DNA of 64,000 nucleotides from Chitinophaga sedimenti (GTDB lineage: Bacteria > Bacteroidota > Bacteroidia > Chitinophagales > Chitinophagaceae), in the NCBI RefSeq assembly GCF_023156195.1, contig NZ_JAKUKA010000001.1, positions 1,736,001 to 1,800,000 of the forward strand, given 5' to 3'. A model generated the notes under the pieces. The model was not told the DNA's origin and did no database searches. It was given only the letters and a program-made list of their open reading frames with translations. The stretch's first letter is position 1. Every line of letters begins with the position of its first letter. Both the position numbers and the translations under genes were made by a program. Positions 19,056 through 29,725 of this stretch are shown one piece after another.

Positions 19056-20065
19056 CTATTTAAAATAAATCTCTGTAGCGCCGTAACCATACAGCGGGTG
19101 GTACTGGTTAACGAAACTCTTCACCTCCGGCGTTACCTTAAGAATATCGTGCAGCTCTTCGCGCAGCTTGCCTTTACCAACGCCATGGATCGCCACCATG
19201 GAATGCTGGTGATGGGCAATGGCAATATCAAGCCAGTACTGGAATTCATTCAGCTGTATGGCCAGTATTTCCAGGTTGCTCATGCTTTTATAATCGGCGG
19301 TGAGCTTTTCGATGTGCAGGTCTACTTCGTACTTAGGTTCCTCCTTTTTGCCGGTTACCGCCTGGTAATTAACGGCGGAAATTCCCGTGGCCGGTGTTTA
19401 GCGCTTACCATCGGCTCATTGTCTTGACGCAGCGGATATTGCTCGAACAAGGGATAACTGATGGTAGCCTGTTCTTTCACCTTCAGCTCATTGAGTTGCA
19501 GGAATAACTGTTTCGCCTTTACCTTCCAGCCCTTACTGAAGCTGGCGGCCATTTTGGGATCGGCAGGTTTCAGGGAAAAGGTAAACTCGAAACGCGGCTG
19601 ATCGTTCAGTTGTTCGAACAGCAGGTCTGCCAGGTAAAAGTGCTGGAAAGGATGCACCTCGTTTTTGATTTCCAGGTGCAGCTGGTTGCCCAGGAATATC
19701 TGGAAATGCACGTTGTAAGTACGTGCGGTTTCGTTGAGCAGGTGGTATTTAAGGATGCTAACCCGTTCATCGTAGCCGTCTGTGATCCATACGGGTAAAA
19801 TAGACAGGAATACGCCGGTTTCTTCCCTGGTAACGGGAAAAGGTTTCTCTTTTTTGATTTCCTCCCCGCGCAGCGGTTTGGGCACATAAATATCTTTTTG
19901 TGCAGTAAAGCGATGGAAATAAGGGAAGTCGATCTGGTCGTAATATACGGGGAAGGTCACGCCTTTCACCTCCACCATCAGCATATCATTGCTCATGATG
20001 TCTACAACCTTTCCTTCCTCCTTGGAATGCAATATCAGGATGGTATCGCCTACAGAATACTTCAT
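19056..20065 (-). CDS. DUF2027 + Smr domain protein, frame-broken
   Basis: The N-terminal part begins KYSVGDTILILHSKEEGKVVDI and VKGVTFPVYYDQIDFP, a small SH3-like barrel followed by the DUF2027 beta domain found in Bacteroidota. The C-terminal part has the Smr signature: VDLHIEKL near the middle, AHHQHSMVAIHGVGKGKLREELHDIL, as in the endonuclease-like domain of MutS2 and related proteins. The break lies at TTT 19397-19399; one added base joins the two parts through the sequence TPATGISAVNYQAVTG. About 336 residues after repair. It probably acts on nucleic acid, but substrate and role are unknown. Its start is 110 bases from the DoxX gene. Confidence 0.75.
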
Positions 20066-20175
20066 AAGTTAATTATCAATTTGAATAAGTACGGCGCAAT
20101 ATAGCCCTGTGCGTCAGGACACTTCGCATCCGGACGCGCAAATTAACAATTAACCGGCAGTCTGCCATCATTCCA

Positions 20176-20631
20176 TCAAACCGTATCGGCCTTCTTTTCC
20201 GGATGGGTGGCCATGTAATGGTCCACGGAGATGGGGCCACTGCCTTCTACCATAAAGAAAAGAAGGGCGGCCAGCACCACCAGGGTGAGCCACAGGTCGG
20301 TGTGTACATTAAATAATGGAGTAGCGGACTGTATGAAGATAAGAGCGCCCAGCAATACCGGGATGTTAGCCAGTACAGCTACGCGGGTGAGTAATCCCAT
20401 CGTAATGAGAATACCGCCGCAAAGGTGGGCAAAAACGATGTAATGCGCCAGCCACATCGACATTACCGAGAAGAACGGATTTTGCCGGATGGTGGCGTTC
20501 AGCTGATCTATATTACCGATGAACTGGATTCCTTTTGCGATGAGCAACAGGCCCAGCAGCATGCGAAAAGCATCTATCCAACGTGGATGATGGGACTGAC
20601 CCCAACGGTCAATTCGTTGCAGCATGTTCAT
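20176..20631 (-). CDS. DoxX-family membrane protein
   Basis: A 151-residue protein with four hydrophobic helices. DAFRMLLGLLLIAKGIQFI, AHLCGGILITMGLLTR and the closing VVLAALLFFMVEGSGPISVDHY match the DoxX family of small inner-membrane proteins. The family has been linked to redox or stress membrane complexes, but without a firm activity. It lies alone on the minus strand between the Smr protein and the amino-acid transporter, with about 70 bases on one side and 110 on the other. No frame break. Confidence 0.8.
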   Translation of the reverse strand: MNMLQRIDRWGQSHHPRWIDAFRMLLGLLLIAKGIQFIGNIDQLNATIRQNPFFSVMSMWLAHYIVFAHLCGGILITMGLLTRVAVLANIPVLLGALIFIQSATPLFNVHTDLWLTLVVLAALLFFMVEGSGPISVDHYMATHPEKKADTV

Positions 20632-20703
20632 AATATATAGTTTAAGTTCAAAGAGCGCTTAACCTAATTTACGAAATTATCCGCAATAAACGCCGCTGCA
20701 GGA

Positions 20704-22382
20704 TTACGCCTGTGCCTGCTGACGCGCCAGACGGCTGTTTCTGAAGCCATACAGGAAGTAAATCACCAGGCCGAAGCCCATCCATCCAAAAAACACGAAC
20801 CAGCTTTTTACCGGTATCTCTATCATAAGGTACAGGCAGCAAAGCATGCCCATGATCGGGATCACGGACAGGTTGCGGACAATGGTCATAATGGTAATGA
20901 TATACGCCAGGACCGGGAAGATGATGAAAAGGATCTCCTGGTGCGAATCCTGGGTAAGGTGAGCGAAGTTGTTGACGATTTTATCCCGAAAGAAATAGGT
21001 GAAAGCCGCCAGCAATACCGGCACAATAAAACGACCGTTTACATAAGGCAGATTAAAGCGTTTCCCTTCTTTGGATTCGAGTTTCGGTAAAAGCAATACA
21101 CCGCCGCACACCAATACAAAGGCGAACAGGGTGCCGATACTGGTCAGATCGGTTACAATGCCGCTTTCGATGAACAGCGAAGGCACGGCCACGATAAAGC
21201 CGGTAACGATGGTGCTGAACGATGGTGTTTGGTATTTAGGATGCACTTTAGCAAAACGTTTGGGCAACAGGCCATCGCGGCTCATGCTCATCCAGATGCG
21301 CGGCTGCCCGATCTGGAACACCAGGATAACACTGGTAGCGGCAATTACGGCACTGATGGAAATTATATAGCCAATCCTGTTCATGTTGATTTTATCGAAC
21401 ACGAAGGCCAAAGGATCTTTTACGTTCGCAAACTCGGAGTAATGCACCATGCCGGTGATCACCAGCGTAACAATAATATAAATGATGGTGCAGATAACCA
21501 GGGAATAGATCATGCCGCGCGGCATATCGCGTTGTGGGTTACCACATTCCTCGGCCGTTGTAGAAATAGCGTCGAAACCAATGTAGGCAAAGAATACAGC
21601 AGACACGCCCTTCATGATGCCGGAAAAGCCATTCGGGGTGAACGGCGTCCAGTTACCGGTATCGATATAAAAACACCGATCGCGATAACGGCCAGGAGGA
21701 TCACTATTTTCAGTCCAACCATGAAGTTGGCACTGCGTTTACTTTCTTTAATACCGATGTAAGCCAGGATCGTAATCAGTATGACGATAATGAATGCGGG
21801 CACATTTACCACCACATGCCAGTTGCCCAACATTGGGGCGGTGGTCCAGGCCAGGCCCTCGGTAGTTTGTCCCGCCGCTACTGCCGCATCGTACGCGTGT
21901 TGCGCCGTTTTAAAATCGGTGATCATCCAGGCGGGCAGGTGAATATTCATGCCCTGCAATACATTGTTGAAATAACTGCTCCAGGAAATGGCCACTACGA
22001 TATTGCCGATCGAATATTCGAGAATCAGTGCCCAGCCGATAATCCAGGCAGTCAGTTCACCGAACGTTACGTAAGAATAAGTATAAGCGCTGCCAGCCAC
22101 CGGCACGCGGGAGGCGAATTCGGCATAACAGAGCGCGGTAAAGCCGCATGTTACCGCTGTAATCAGGAAAAGGAATATTACGCCGGGACCGCCATCGTAG
22201 GCAGCCTGTCCAATCGTAGAAAAGATACCCGCGCCAATTACGGCGGCGATACCCATGAGCGTAAGGTCACGCACGCCGAGCACCTTGCTCAGCCCTTGTG
22301 AACCGTGGCTGTCGGACACACCTTCGTTGGCATCTTGTAAAATATTGGTCAGCGACTTTTTCCTGAAAAGCGAATTAGACAT
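20704..22382 (-). CDS. APC-superfamily cationic amino acid transporter, frame-broken
   Basis: Polytopic permease of about 559 residues. DLTLMGIAAVIGAGIFSTIGQAA carries the APC substrate-binding unwound helix 1, SAYTYSYVTFGELTAWIIGWALILEYSIG helix 3, and GVSAVFFAYIGFDAISTTAEECGNPQRDMPRG helix 6; the C-terminal block with IEIPVKSWFVFFGWMGFGLVIYFLYG is typical of the CAT-like subgroup. It would bring amino acids, probably cationic ones such as lysine or arginine, into the cell. The break lies at A5 21669-21673 (plus strand); one base restores VFYIDTGNWTPFTPNGF. Given the lysine-type genes at 11.7-16.3 kb a connection is tempting but not demonstrated. Confidence 0.88.
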
Positions 22383-22467
22383 TAGGACTCAGTTACAGGT
22401 TGATGATGTTGATATTGTTGATAGGGCACTCGGGCCTGGCGTCAAATATAATAATAAAGTAAATACA

Positions 22468-23443
22468 CTAGTATTGGCGGGTCAGCAGGAATTCTGCGAG
22501 CTCCTGTAACGGTTTTTACGTCCGCTCATTACGGCGATGTCTTCAAGATGGCGGAAAGCCTCCTCCATGAAGTGTTGTTTTTCCTTTTCAGCCCATTCGT
22601 CCACTTTACAATCGTGGAACAGTTCCAGCGTCTGCGGCACCTTGGTATTGTCATCCGCATTCAGGTCCATCAGTTTATCCAGCTGCTGGCGTTGGGCCGG
22701 TGTACATAGTTCGAGGGCCTTAAGCAGTAAAAATGTTTTTTTATTGATAAGGATGTCTCCCCCTGTTGTTTACCCACCTTATCCGGATTGCCGAACGCGT
22801 CGAGCAGGTCGTCCTGTATCTGGAAAGCGATGCCCACATTCTTCCCAAAACCGTAAATATGCCCCTGGTTGCCTTCGCTACCTCCGCCGATGATAGCGCC
22901 CATTTGCAGGCTGGCGGCCAGGAGTACGGAGGTTTTGAGCGCAATCATGTTTACATAATGCGCATAATTTACCTGGTCGGGGGCAGTAGTTTCCATGTCC
23001 ATATCCAACTGCTGGCCTTCACAAACTTCGGTCGCGGCTTTGTTGAACACGGCGATTATTTTCTGCTTCTGTTTAGATTGAATCTTGTTAAGATAATCGT
23101 AGGCGTGAATGAGCATCACGTCGCCGGCCAGGATAGCGGTGGGTTCGTTATATTTGATATGCACGGTAGGCATGCCGCGGCGAAGCGGCGCCTTGTCCAT
23201 GATATCGTCATGCACCAGCGTAAAGTTGTGGAATACTTCGATGGCATTGCCTGCCAGGAAGGCATCCGGGTGAATTTCCCCGAACAGTTCGTTGCCCATC
23301 AATGCCAGAACAGGGCGAACGCGTTTGCCGCCGAGACTCAGGATATACTGGGCCGGATCGTATAAAGAAGATGGCGTTTCCGGGAACTGACGTTTGCCGA
23401 ACTGTTGCTCAAACTGCGCTGCTAACTCTTTAAATGAATGCAT
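22468..23443 (-). CDS. polyprenyl (isoprenyl) diphosphate synthase, frame-broken
   Basis: A trans-isoprenyl diphosphate synthase, condensing isopentenyl units for quinone or carrier-lipid chains. LSLGGKRVRPVLALMG, the first Asp-rich motif LVHDDIMDKAPLRRG, the KTSVLLAASLQMG segment and the second motif FQIQDDLLDAFG are all present. Two breaks, C5 22759-22763 and T5 22513-22517 (plus strand), close with one base each. They give the ending KKPLQELAEFLLTRQY and stop at 22468, about 325 residues. Chain length cannot be set with certainty. RNase R lies upstream on the same strand with a terminator between. Confidence 0.9.
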
Positions 23444-23461
23444 GTGGTCTTTAAAATTAAG

Positions 23462-23490
23462 TTACGGACCTGTGGTATACAGGTCCGTAA
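23462..23490 (-). terminator. terminator between RNase R and polyprenyl synthase
   Basis: A 12-base perfect inverted repeat, TTACGGACCTGT / ACAGGTCCGTAA, around a five-base loop. The T tract on the minus side is short, so it may instead be an RNA-stability or attenuation structure. Confidence 0.6.
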
Positions 23491-23519
23491 ACTATGCAAT
23501 TGCGTAATATCGTTTTCAA

Positions 23520-25917
23520 TTATTTATCCGATTGCTTCTTCCGGGTCGCTGCTCTTTTCTCTGCCGCTTCTTTACTACTGCGACCAGGTTTAGGTTTCGG
23601 CTCTTTCGATGCTTTCTTTTTAGCCGGTTTCTTCGGCGCCGCCTGCTCATTCGGAATCACCCACTCACCCCAGGTATCCACTGCTTTGCCTTCAGGCGCA
23701 CCCGGCTTTTCAGGTACTTCCCAATTGCTCCAGTCTTCAGTTGGCTTTTCTTTCTTCGGCCTGCGCTCCTGTGGTTGTTTTTCCACCCGTTTTTCCGGGC
23801 GACGACCGCCGCCGCCACGCTTATCGCCTGCATGTTGCCGCTGTTGCCCACCGCGCTTATCAGGCCGGCCTTTACGGCTATCTTCGGAACGCTGTTTCAG
23901 GCTGCTGCTGCCCCTTGCTACACCTTCTTCCACGAGGTCATAGTCCAGCTGGCGTTTGTCAAGATGTGCAGCCACTACCTGTATCTTCACTTTATCGCCA
24001 ATGCGGTAACGCTTGCCGGTGTGCATGCCGATGAGCGCGTACTCACTTTCGGAATGACGGAACTCTTCGGACAGATTATGAATGCTCACGAGCCCTTCAC
24101 ACTTCGTATCCACAGTTTCGACCCAGAACCCGAAATGCGCCACACCGCTGATCACACCTTCGAACTCTTCGCCAATAAATTGCTGCATGTATTCCACCTG
24201 CTTGTATTTATTGGACGCGCGCTCTGCCTCCATGGCCTTACGCTCCATTTCAGAACTATGTTTACAACGTTTCTCGAGTGCCTTGTCGATCGTTACCTGG
24301 TCGGCCAGTACTTCCGCGAGGATGCGATGTACCAGCACATCGGGGTAACGGCGGATCGGTGAGGTGAAGTGGCAATAGAACTCGAAGCCCAGGCCGTAGT
24401 GGCCTATGTTATCGGTCGTGTAGGCCGCTTTCGCCATGGTACGGATGCCCAGTGTTTCCAGCACGTGTTGTTCGGGTTGACCGTGCGCTGCCTGCAGCAT
24501 CTTGTTAAAAGATTCGGCAATACTTTCCGGCTCATGCAGGTTCAGCTTGTGGCCGAACTTGGACGCAAACATCGCAAACAGTTGCAGCTTTTCCTCGTCC
24601 GGTGTATCGTGCACACGGTACGGGAAAGGCACGGGCTGTTTGTTCACGGTTACTTTAGACACATGCTCGGCGACCGTACGGTTGGCCAGCAACATGAACT
24701 CTTCGATAAGCTGGTGCGCTTCTTTGCTTTCCTTTACCACAATACCAATCGGGTGCCCTTTTTCATCCAGTTTGAAGCGTACTTCCTGTGAACTGAAGTT
24801 GATCGCGCCATTTGCGAACCTTTTCGCACGCAGGCTTTGCGCCATTTTGTTCAGCGTCAGAATTTCCGCTTCATATTTACCGGCGCCGGTTTGATTTTCA
24901 ATGATCTCCTGCACATCTTCATAAGTGAAGCGGTGATCGGAGTGAATGAGCGTACGGCCCAGCCAGTATTGCTTTACGGTTCCTTTTTCGTCAACCTGGA
25001 AAATAGCCGAAAAGGTAAATTTATCTTCATACGGCCGAAGCGAACACAGTTCGTTGGATATCTTTTCCGGCAACATGGGGAGCACCCTGTCCGGCAGGTA
25101 CACGGAAGTAGCCCGTTTTTCGGCCTCCAGGTCCAGTTGCGTGCCCGTCTTCACATAATGGCTCACATCCGCAATATGCACGCCCACTTCAAAGCGGCCA
25201 TTCTTCAACTTACGGAAAGAGATGGCATCATCGAAGTCTTTCGCATCCACCGGGTCGATCGTAAAGGTGAGGATATCGCGGAAGTCTTTACGTTTTGCCA
25301 TTTCTTCCGGCTCCATTTCTTCTTTGATGTCCGCCAGTTCCTTCAGCACTTCAGCCGGGAAGCTGAGCGGGAAGCCCGCATCGATGAGAATTTCCTTCAT
25401 CGCGAGGTCGTTGGCGTCACTGGCATCCAGTATTTCCAGGATTTCTCCTACCGGTTTGCGTGTTTTCTCGCCCCAGGCGACGATGCGCACTACGGCCTTA
25501 TCACCGCTTTTGGCTTCGCCGAGCGAGTTGGCCGGGATATAAATATCCGGCACCATCGCGCCCTTGTCGGGAACGAGGAAGGCAAAGCCTTTGCTCACAT
25601 CGAGCGTGCCGGTAAATTCAGACTTTTTACGTGTAAGGATTTCCGTGATAACACCTTCGGTACGGCCGCCATGGCCTTTACCCTGCTTAACTGCGGCTAC
25701 GAGTACTTCGTCGCCATCCAGCGCGGTGTTCAGGTTCTTTTGCTTAACGAGTATATCTTTCTCCGGCCTTCAACGATCACGAAAGCCATGCCGGAGCGGG
25801 TGATTTCGATGGTTCCTTTGTAGGTTTTCCTTTGGCTGCCTTGCTTTTGGCCTTGCTGCTGTATCGGCTGTTCACTTTTCTGGCCTTTGCTGCCTTTTTT
25901 TTTTTTTTTTTAGTCAT
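23520..25917 (-). CDS. rnr: ribonuclease R, frame-broken near the start
   Basis: RNase R is a 3'-5' exoribonuclease that can digest structured RNA. The cold-shock-like N domains (KGFAFLVPDKG) and the catalytic RNB block (TIDPVDAKDFDDAISF, ADVSHYV, VYLPDRVLPMLPEKISNELCSLRP, FTSPIRRYPDVLVHR) are clear, then an S1 domain (EFEGVISGVAHFGFWVET). The C-terminal 120 residues are a basic, low-complexity Lys/Arg/Pro/Glu tail. The start ATG at 25917 is followed by a 17-base A run coding for lysines. One extra base there, and one at CCGG 25763-25766, keep the frame from MTKKKKKK through EGPEKDILVKQKN into the long ORF. About 799 residues. Confidence 0.9.
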
Positions 25918-25983
25918 TTTAAGTCATTTTGTCCGCTGCAAATGCGGCGAACGTGTTGTTTGGGAGTCTTGCCCGCTGCGGTG

Positions 25984-27069
25984 CTAAGGGTACTCCTGGA
26001 CCAGGGGAGCATCCGGGCCGCCGCCGGCTACATAATCAAAAATATAATTATTAAATGAATCTGCTTCATCGAACAGGAAGGAAATCTCTACGGGAAGTAC
26101 AGCGATAGGGAGTTGCAACTCCCTGATATAATCGCGCAGCAGGTGGAGGCGTACTGCGTCTTTTTCAGTAGTGATAATGATCTTCGGGTTTCCTTCCGTT
26201 CTTTCCAGTTCCAGTTTCATTTTTTCAAGATCTTTCCTCGAATAATAATAATGATCTGGGAACGGAAGCAGGTACACTTTGCTGAAACGTTCCCGCAAAT
26301 GTTGTACCAAAGGCTTGGGACGGGCAATTCCGCAGGCGACGAGCACATTTTCGCCGGCCGGGATATTTACCGGTTCGCCATCGAGCATATTGTATAATGC
26401 GCCGTAACGCAGCGTGGTAAAGAAAACCCGCTGGTGTTCCTGTGGATTGATCTCCCGCAGGAAACGCTCCTTTTCGGCCACTGCCAGATTAGCAGGGCAT
26501 TTAGAAACGATGATCACATCTGCCCGCTGATACCCGCTTCTGCCCTCGCGCAAACGGCCGAACGGCACTACGTGATCGTGGGTAAAAGGCCGGCTGTACT
26601 CGGTGATCATGATATTTTTACCCGGTTTCACGGAACGATGCTGAAAGGCATCGTCCAATAAGATGGCCTGGACGTACGGCCGCTCCATCAGTAATTGCGG
26701 AATCGCCAGCATGCGCTCCTCTCCCACACATACACTGATGCCGGGAAACTTCTGGTGGAACTGCATGGGCTCATCGCCAATCTGCTCGGCAGTACTCTGA
26801 CCATCCGCCAGGAAAAAACCTTTTGTTTTGCGGTTATATCCCCGGCTAAGCGTGGCAATGCGGAAATAATCTTTTAACAGGCGGATGAGATATTCTACAT
26901 GTGGTGTTTTACCGGTACCACCTACGGAAAGATTACCTACAGCGATTACCGGTACGTCGAACTCAACGGCGGTCAGCATGCCTTTGTCGTACAGGCGGTT
27001 GCGCACCCACATGATGAGGCCGTAAAGGAGAGAAAAAGGATACAATAAAACGCTTAAATATCGCCACAC
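25984..27069 (-). CDS. lpxK: tetraacyldisaccharide 4'-kinase
   Basis: LpxK phosphorylates the 4' position of the lipid A precursor disaccharide at the inner membrane. The N-terminal hydrophobic helix LLYPFSLLYGLIMWVRN, Walker A motif VIAVGNLSVGGTGKTPHV, LSRGYNRKTKGF, VGEERMLAI and ILLDDAFQHRSV (catalytic Asp-His region) are present. 361 residues is slightly above average and intact. It is the first gene after RNase R on this strand and leads into the 5-formyl-THF cyclo-ligase upstream with eight bases between. Its presence confirms a Gram-negative, lipid-A-making organism. Confidence 0.93.
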   Translation of the reverse strand: MWRYLSVLLYPFSLLYGLIMWVRNRLYDKGMLTAVEFDVPVIAVGNLSVGGTGKTPHVEYLIRLLKDYFRIATLSRGYNRKTKGFFLADGQSTAEQIGDEPMQFHQKFPGISVCVGEERMLAIPQLLMERPYVQAILLDDAFQHRSVKPGKNIMITEYSRPFTHDHVVPFGRLREGRSGYQRADVIIVSKCPANLAVAEKERFLREINPQEHQRVFFTTLRYGALYNMLDGEPVNIPAGENVLVACGIARPKPLVQHLRERFSKVYLLPFPDHYYYSRKDLEKMKLELERTEGNPKIIITTEKDAVRLHLLRDYIRELQLPIAVLPVEISFLFDEADSFNNYIFDYVAGGGPDAPLVQEYP

Positions 27070-27077
27070 AGGTGCAG

Positions 27078-27662
27078 TTATTTTGTTGTAAAGTGATAAA
27101 TATGGTCCGGCGTCAGCACTATGTCCAGCGCCACGTCGCCATCGTACGTGTCTTCTATAACGGGCACCGGCTCAAAGAAACTGAGTCCCACCTTTTGCGC
27201 CGAGGGCCTGCATTGACTGAGAAAAAGGTCGTACATGCCCTTGCCGTATCCCACGCGGTGACCACGTTCATCAAACGCCAGCAACGGTACAAAGATAAGG
27301 TCTAACTGGTCGGGGGTAATCAGCCGTCCGTTTACCGGCTCCGGTATCCCAAAATGATTGGACGCGATCTCGGTACTTTCTTCCCAGAGATAGTGCAGCA
27401 TTTCCCCGCTGCTCAGATCCGAACGGGAAATTACGAGGTGCAGCTGCGGCAGCGTTTCCCTTAACCACTGCACGATGCCGTAAGTATCGGCTTCGAGTTT
27501 ACCGGAAATGGGCAGAAAAATATGAATGTATTGTACGTTGGTATAGTCCAGTTGTTTACACTGTTCCAGCAGCCGGGCGTTGAGCATGGTAGCCTTTTCG
27601 AGCGACATGGCAATACGCTGCTGCAGGTACTCCCTGCGGATGTCTTTCTTTAATGGGCTCAT
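27078..27662 (-). CDS. 5-formyltetrahydrofolate cyclo-ligase
   Basis: Converts 5-formyl-THF to methenyl-THF with ATP. KKDIRREYLQQRIAM opens the protein, and FVPLLAFDERGHRVGYGKGMYDLFL is the hallmark substrate and ATP loop (family G-x-G-x-G-x-Y-D). 194 residues is typical. Its ATG overlaps the bioD stop by four bases (ATGA), so translation coupling is likely. No frame break. Confidence 0.92.
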   Translation of the reverse strand: MSPLKKDIRREYLQQRIAMSLEKATMLNARLLEQCKQLDYTNVQYIHIFLPISGKLEADTYGIVQWLRETLPQLHLVISRSDLSSGEMLHYLWEESTEIASNHFGIPEPVNGRLITPDQLDLIFVPLLAFDERGHRVGYGKGMYDLFLSQCRPSAQKVGLSFFEPVPVIEDTYDGDVALDIVLTPDHIYHFTTK

Positions 27663-28306
27663 GCGGTTTCTTCCTTTTTATGTGGAAGGGCGGCACGTAA
27701 CAATGCGGCCTGTTCCTTCACAAATTCCTTGTTTATGTTACCCGCCTGTGGAATACGGCCTAGCCGCGGAATACGGCTCCAGCGGATGATATCATCTTCG
27801 TTCGTATGCGCATCGCCGTTAAAGATCCAACCCAGCACGGGTATCCTGGCCTGCTGCAGCGCCATGGCGGTCAGTAAGCTGTGATTGATGCTGCCGAGAT
27901 AGTTCTGCGATACGATGATCACGGAGGCATTCAGCTTTTGGATAAAGTCGATCGTAAACAGCTGGTCGTTCAGCGGTACCATCAATCCGCCCGCGCCTTC
28001 GATTACGAGCGGCCCTGTTTGCGACAAAGCCGCATGCCCCAGTAACACATCCTCCGAAATAGCAACTGACTCCGCTTTGGCGGCCAGGTGCGGAGAGGCG
28101 GGCAGCTGTAGGCGGTAGGCTTCGCTAAGGCAGGCGCCCGGACGCGAAATCAGCGATGCCACAGTTTGCGTGTCGGTTGTTTCCTCCAGGCCGGACTGTA
28201 CCGGTTTCCAGTAGGCGGCGTCCAGCGCTTCTGTTACGCAGGCGGCCACCACGGTTTTACCGATACCGGTGCCAATGCCTGTTATAAAAATTCGCTGCAT
28301 GTTCAT
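27659..28306 (-). CDS. bioD: dethiobiotin synthetase
   Basis: BioD closes the ureido ring of dethiobiotin using ATP and CO2. FITGIGTGIGKTVVAACV is the P-loop; WKPVQSGLEETTDT, LVIEGAGGLMVPLN and VIIVSQNYLGSINHSLL are the remaining family blocks. About 215 residues, intact. Two candidate starts, ATG 28306 and 28300, lie just after a TATATTTG box at plus-strand 28313-28320 (read on the minus strand), which would make the message nearly leaderless. No other biotin gene is adjacent. It overlaps the downstream cyclo-ligase by four bases. Confidence 0.92.
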   Translation of the reverse strand: MNMQRIFITGIGTGIGKTVVAACVTEALDAAYWKPVQSGLEETTDTQTVASLISRPGACLSEAYRLQLPASPHLAAKAESVAISEDVLLGHAALSQTGPLVIEGAGGLMVPLNDQLFTIDFIQKLNASVIIVSQNYLGSINHSLLTAMALQQARIPVLGWIFNGDAHTNEDDIIRWSRIPRLGRIPQAGNINKEFVKEQAALLRAALPHKKEETA

Positions 28307-28312
28307 TCGGGG

Positions 28313-28320
28313 CAAATATA
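28313..28320 (-). promoter_or_regulatory. candidate -7 box of bioD
   Basis: TATATTTG on the minus strand matches TAnnTTTG and lies 6-7 bases before the bioD ATG. On the plus strand a TAAATTCG at 28342-28349 may serve the divergent cystathionine-synthase gene. No clear -33 TTTG for either. Confidence 0.4.
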
Positions 28321-28368
28321 ATCTATAAAAGAACTTTCCCGTAAATTCGTTGGATAAGCGAAAAGGTT

Positions 28369-29725
28369 ATGAAATACTGTGAAAACATACTCGAAACAAT
28401 CGGACACACCCCACTGGTAAAATTGAATAGTGTAACGAAAACCCTCCCTTGCACCGTGCTGGCCAAGGTGGAGTTTTTAATCCAGGCAACTCTATCAAAG
28501 ACCGCATGGCGGTACGTATGGTGGAGGAAGCGGAAAAGCAGGGGCTCCTGAAACCCGGCGGCACGCTGATTGAAGGCACCAGCGGCAATACAGGCATGGG
28601 ACTCGCGCTGGCGGCGATCATTAAAGGATATCGCTGCATTTTTACCACTACGGATAAGCAATCCAAGGAGAAAGTAGACATCCTGAAAGCCGTAGGCGCG
28701 GAAGTGATCGTGTGCCCTACGAACGTAGAACCCGAAGATCCCCGTTCCTACTATTCTGTAGCAGCACGCCTGGCGAAAGAAGTACCGAACTCTTTTATGT
28801 GAACCAGTATGATAACCTGGCCAACCGCGATGCGCACTATGAGCAAACCGGGCCGGAGATCTGGGAGCAGACCGACGGCAAGGTGACGCATCTTGTTGTA
28901 GCTACGGGTACAGGCGGCACTGTAACTGGCGCCGGCAAATATTTAAAGGAAAAGAATCCCTCCATCCAGGTGTGGGCGATCGACAGTTATGGTTCTTTGT
29001 TAAAGAAATACCATGAAACGGGCGTATTAGACATGAGTGAGGTGTATCCTTACATCACCGAAGGTATTGGTGAGGACTTCGTTCCGCAGAACTACGACAT
29101 GAGCGTGATCGATAAGTTCGAAAAGGTGACGGATAAAGATGGCGCAGTAATGGCCAGGCGCATCACCAAAGAAGAGGGCATTTTCGTGGGCTACTCCGCC
29201 GGATCAGCCGTCAGTGGATTGCTGCAGTTGAAAGATGAGCTGAAACCGGATGATGTGGTAGTGGTGATTTTCCACGACCATGGCAGCCGCTATGTAGGCA
29301 AAGTATATAACGACCAGTGGATGATGGAGCGGGGATTCCCGGACGTAAAAACCGTGAAGGACGTGGTGAATAGCCGCCGTAATGTGCCGCTCGTATCACT
29401 GAACCCCGATGAAAAAGTAAGCGAAGCGATCGGGAAAATGCGCAAATTCGATATTGAACACATTCCGGTATTGCAGCACAACGAAGTGGTGGGCGCCATC
29501 TCCGAGAGTGGTTTGTTCTCCCGCCTCATTGACCAGCCGGAACTGAAAGATGCAGCGGTGAAAGCCGTGATGCAAACAGCGTTCCCGGTGGTTGGCCTCG
29601 AAACGCCGATCGAAAAGCTGACCATCTATATCAATAAAGAAAACGGCGCCGTGCTTACGAAAGACGAAAGCGGCAACCATCATATTGTGACCAAATACGA
29701 CATCATCCAGGCACTTGGAAAATAA
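28369..29725 (+). CDS. PLP cystathionine beta-synthase / cysteine synthase with CBS pair, frame-broken
   Basis: A fold-type II PLP enzyme. IGHTPLVKLNSV opens it, NPGNSIKDRMA holds the Schiff-base Lys, EGTSGNTGMGLA the phosphate-binding loop and GTGGTVTGAGKYLKEK the cofactor cup. The C-terminal 120 residues form a CBS-domain pair (IEHIPVLQHNEVVGAIS). The layout matches bacterial cystathionine beta-synthases; a cysteine-synthase activity cannot be excluded. Breaks at T5 28474-28478 and T4 28793-28796 close with one base each, giving about 452 residues. A BtuF-like gene overlaps the 3' end by 11 bases. Confidence 0.87.
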
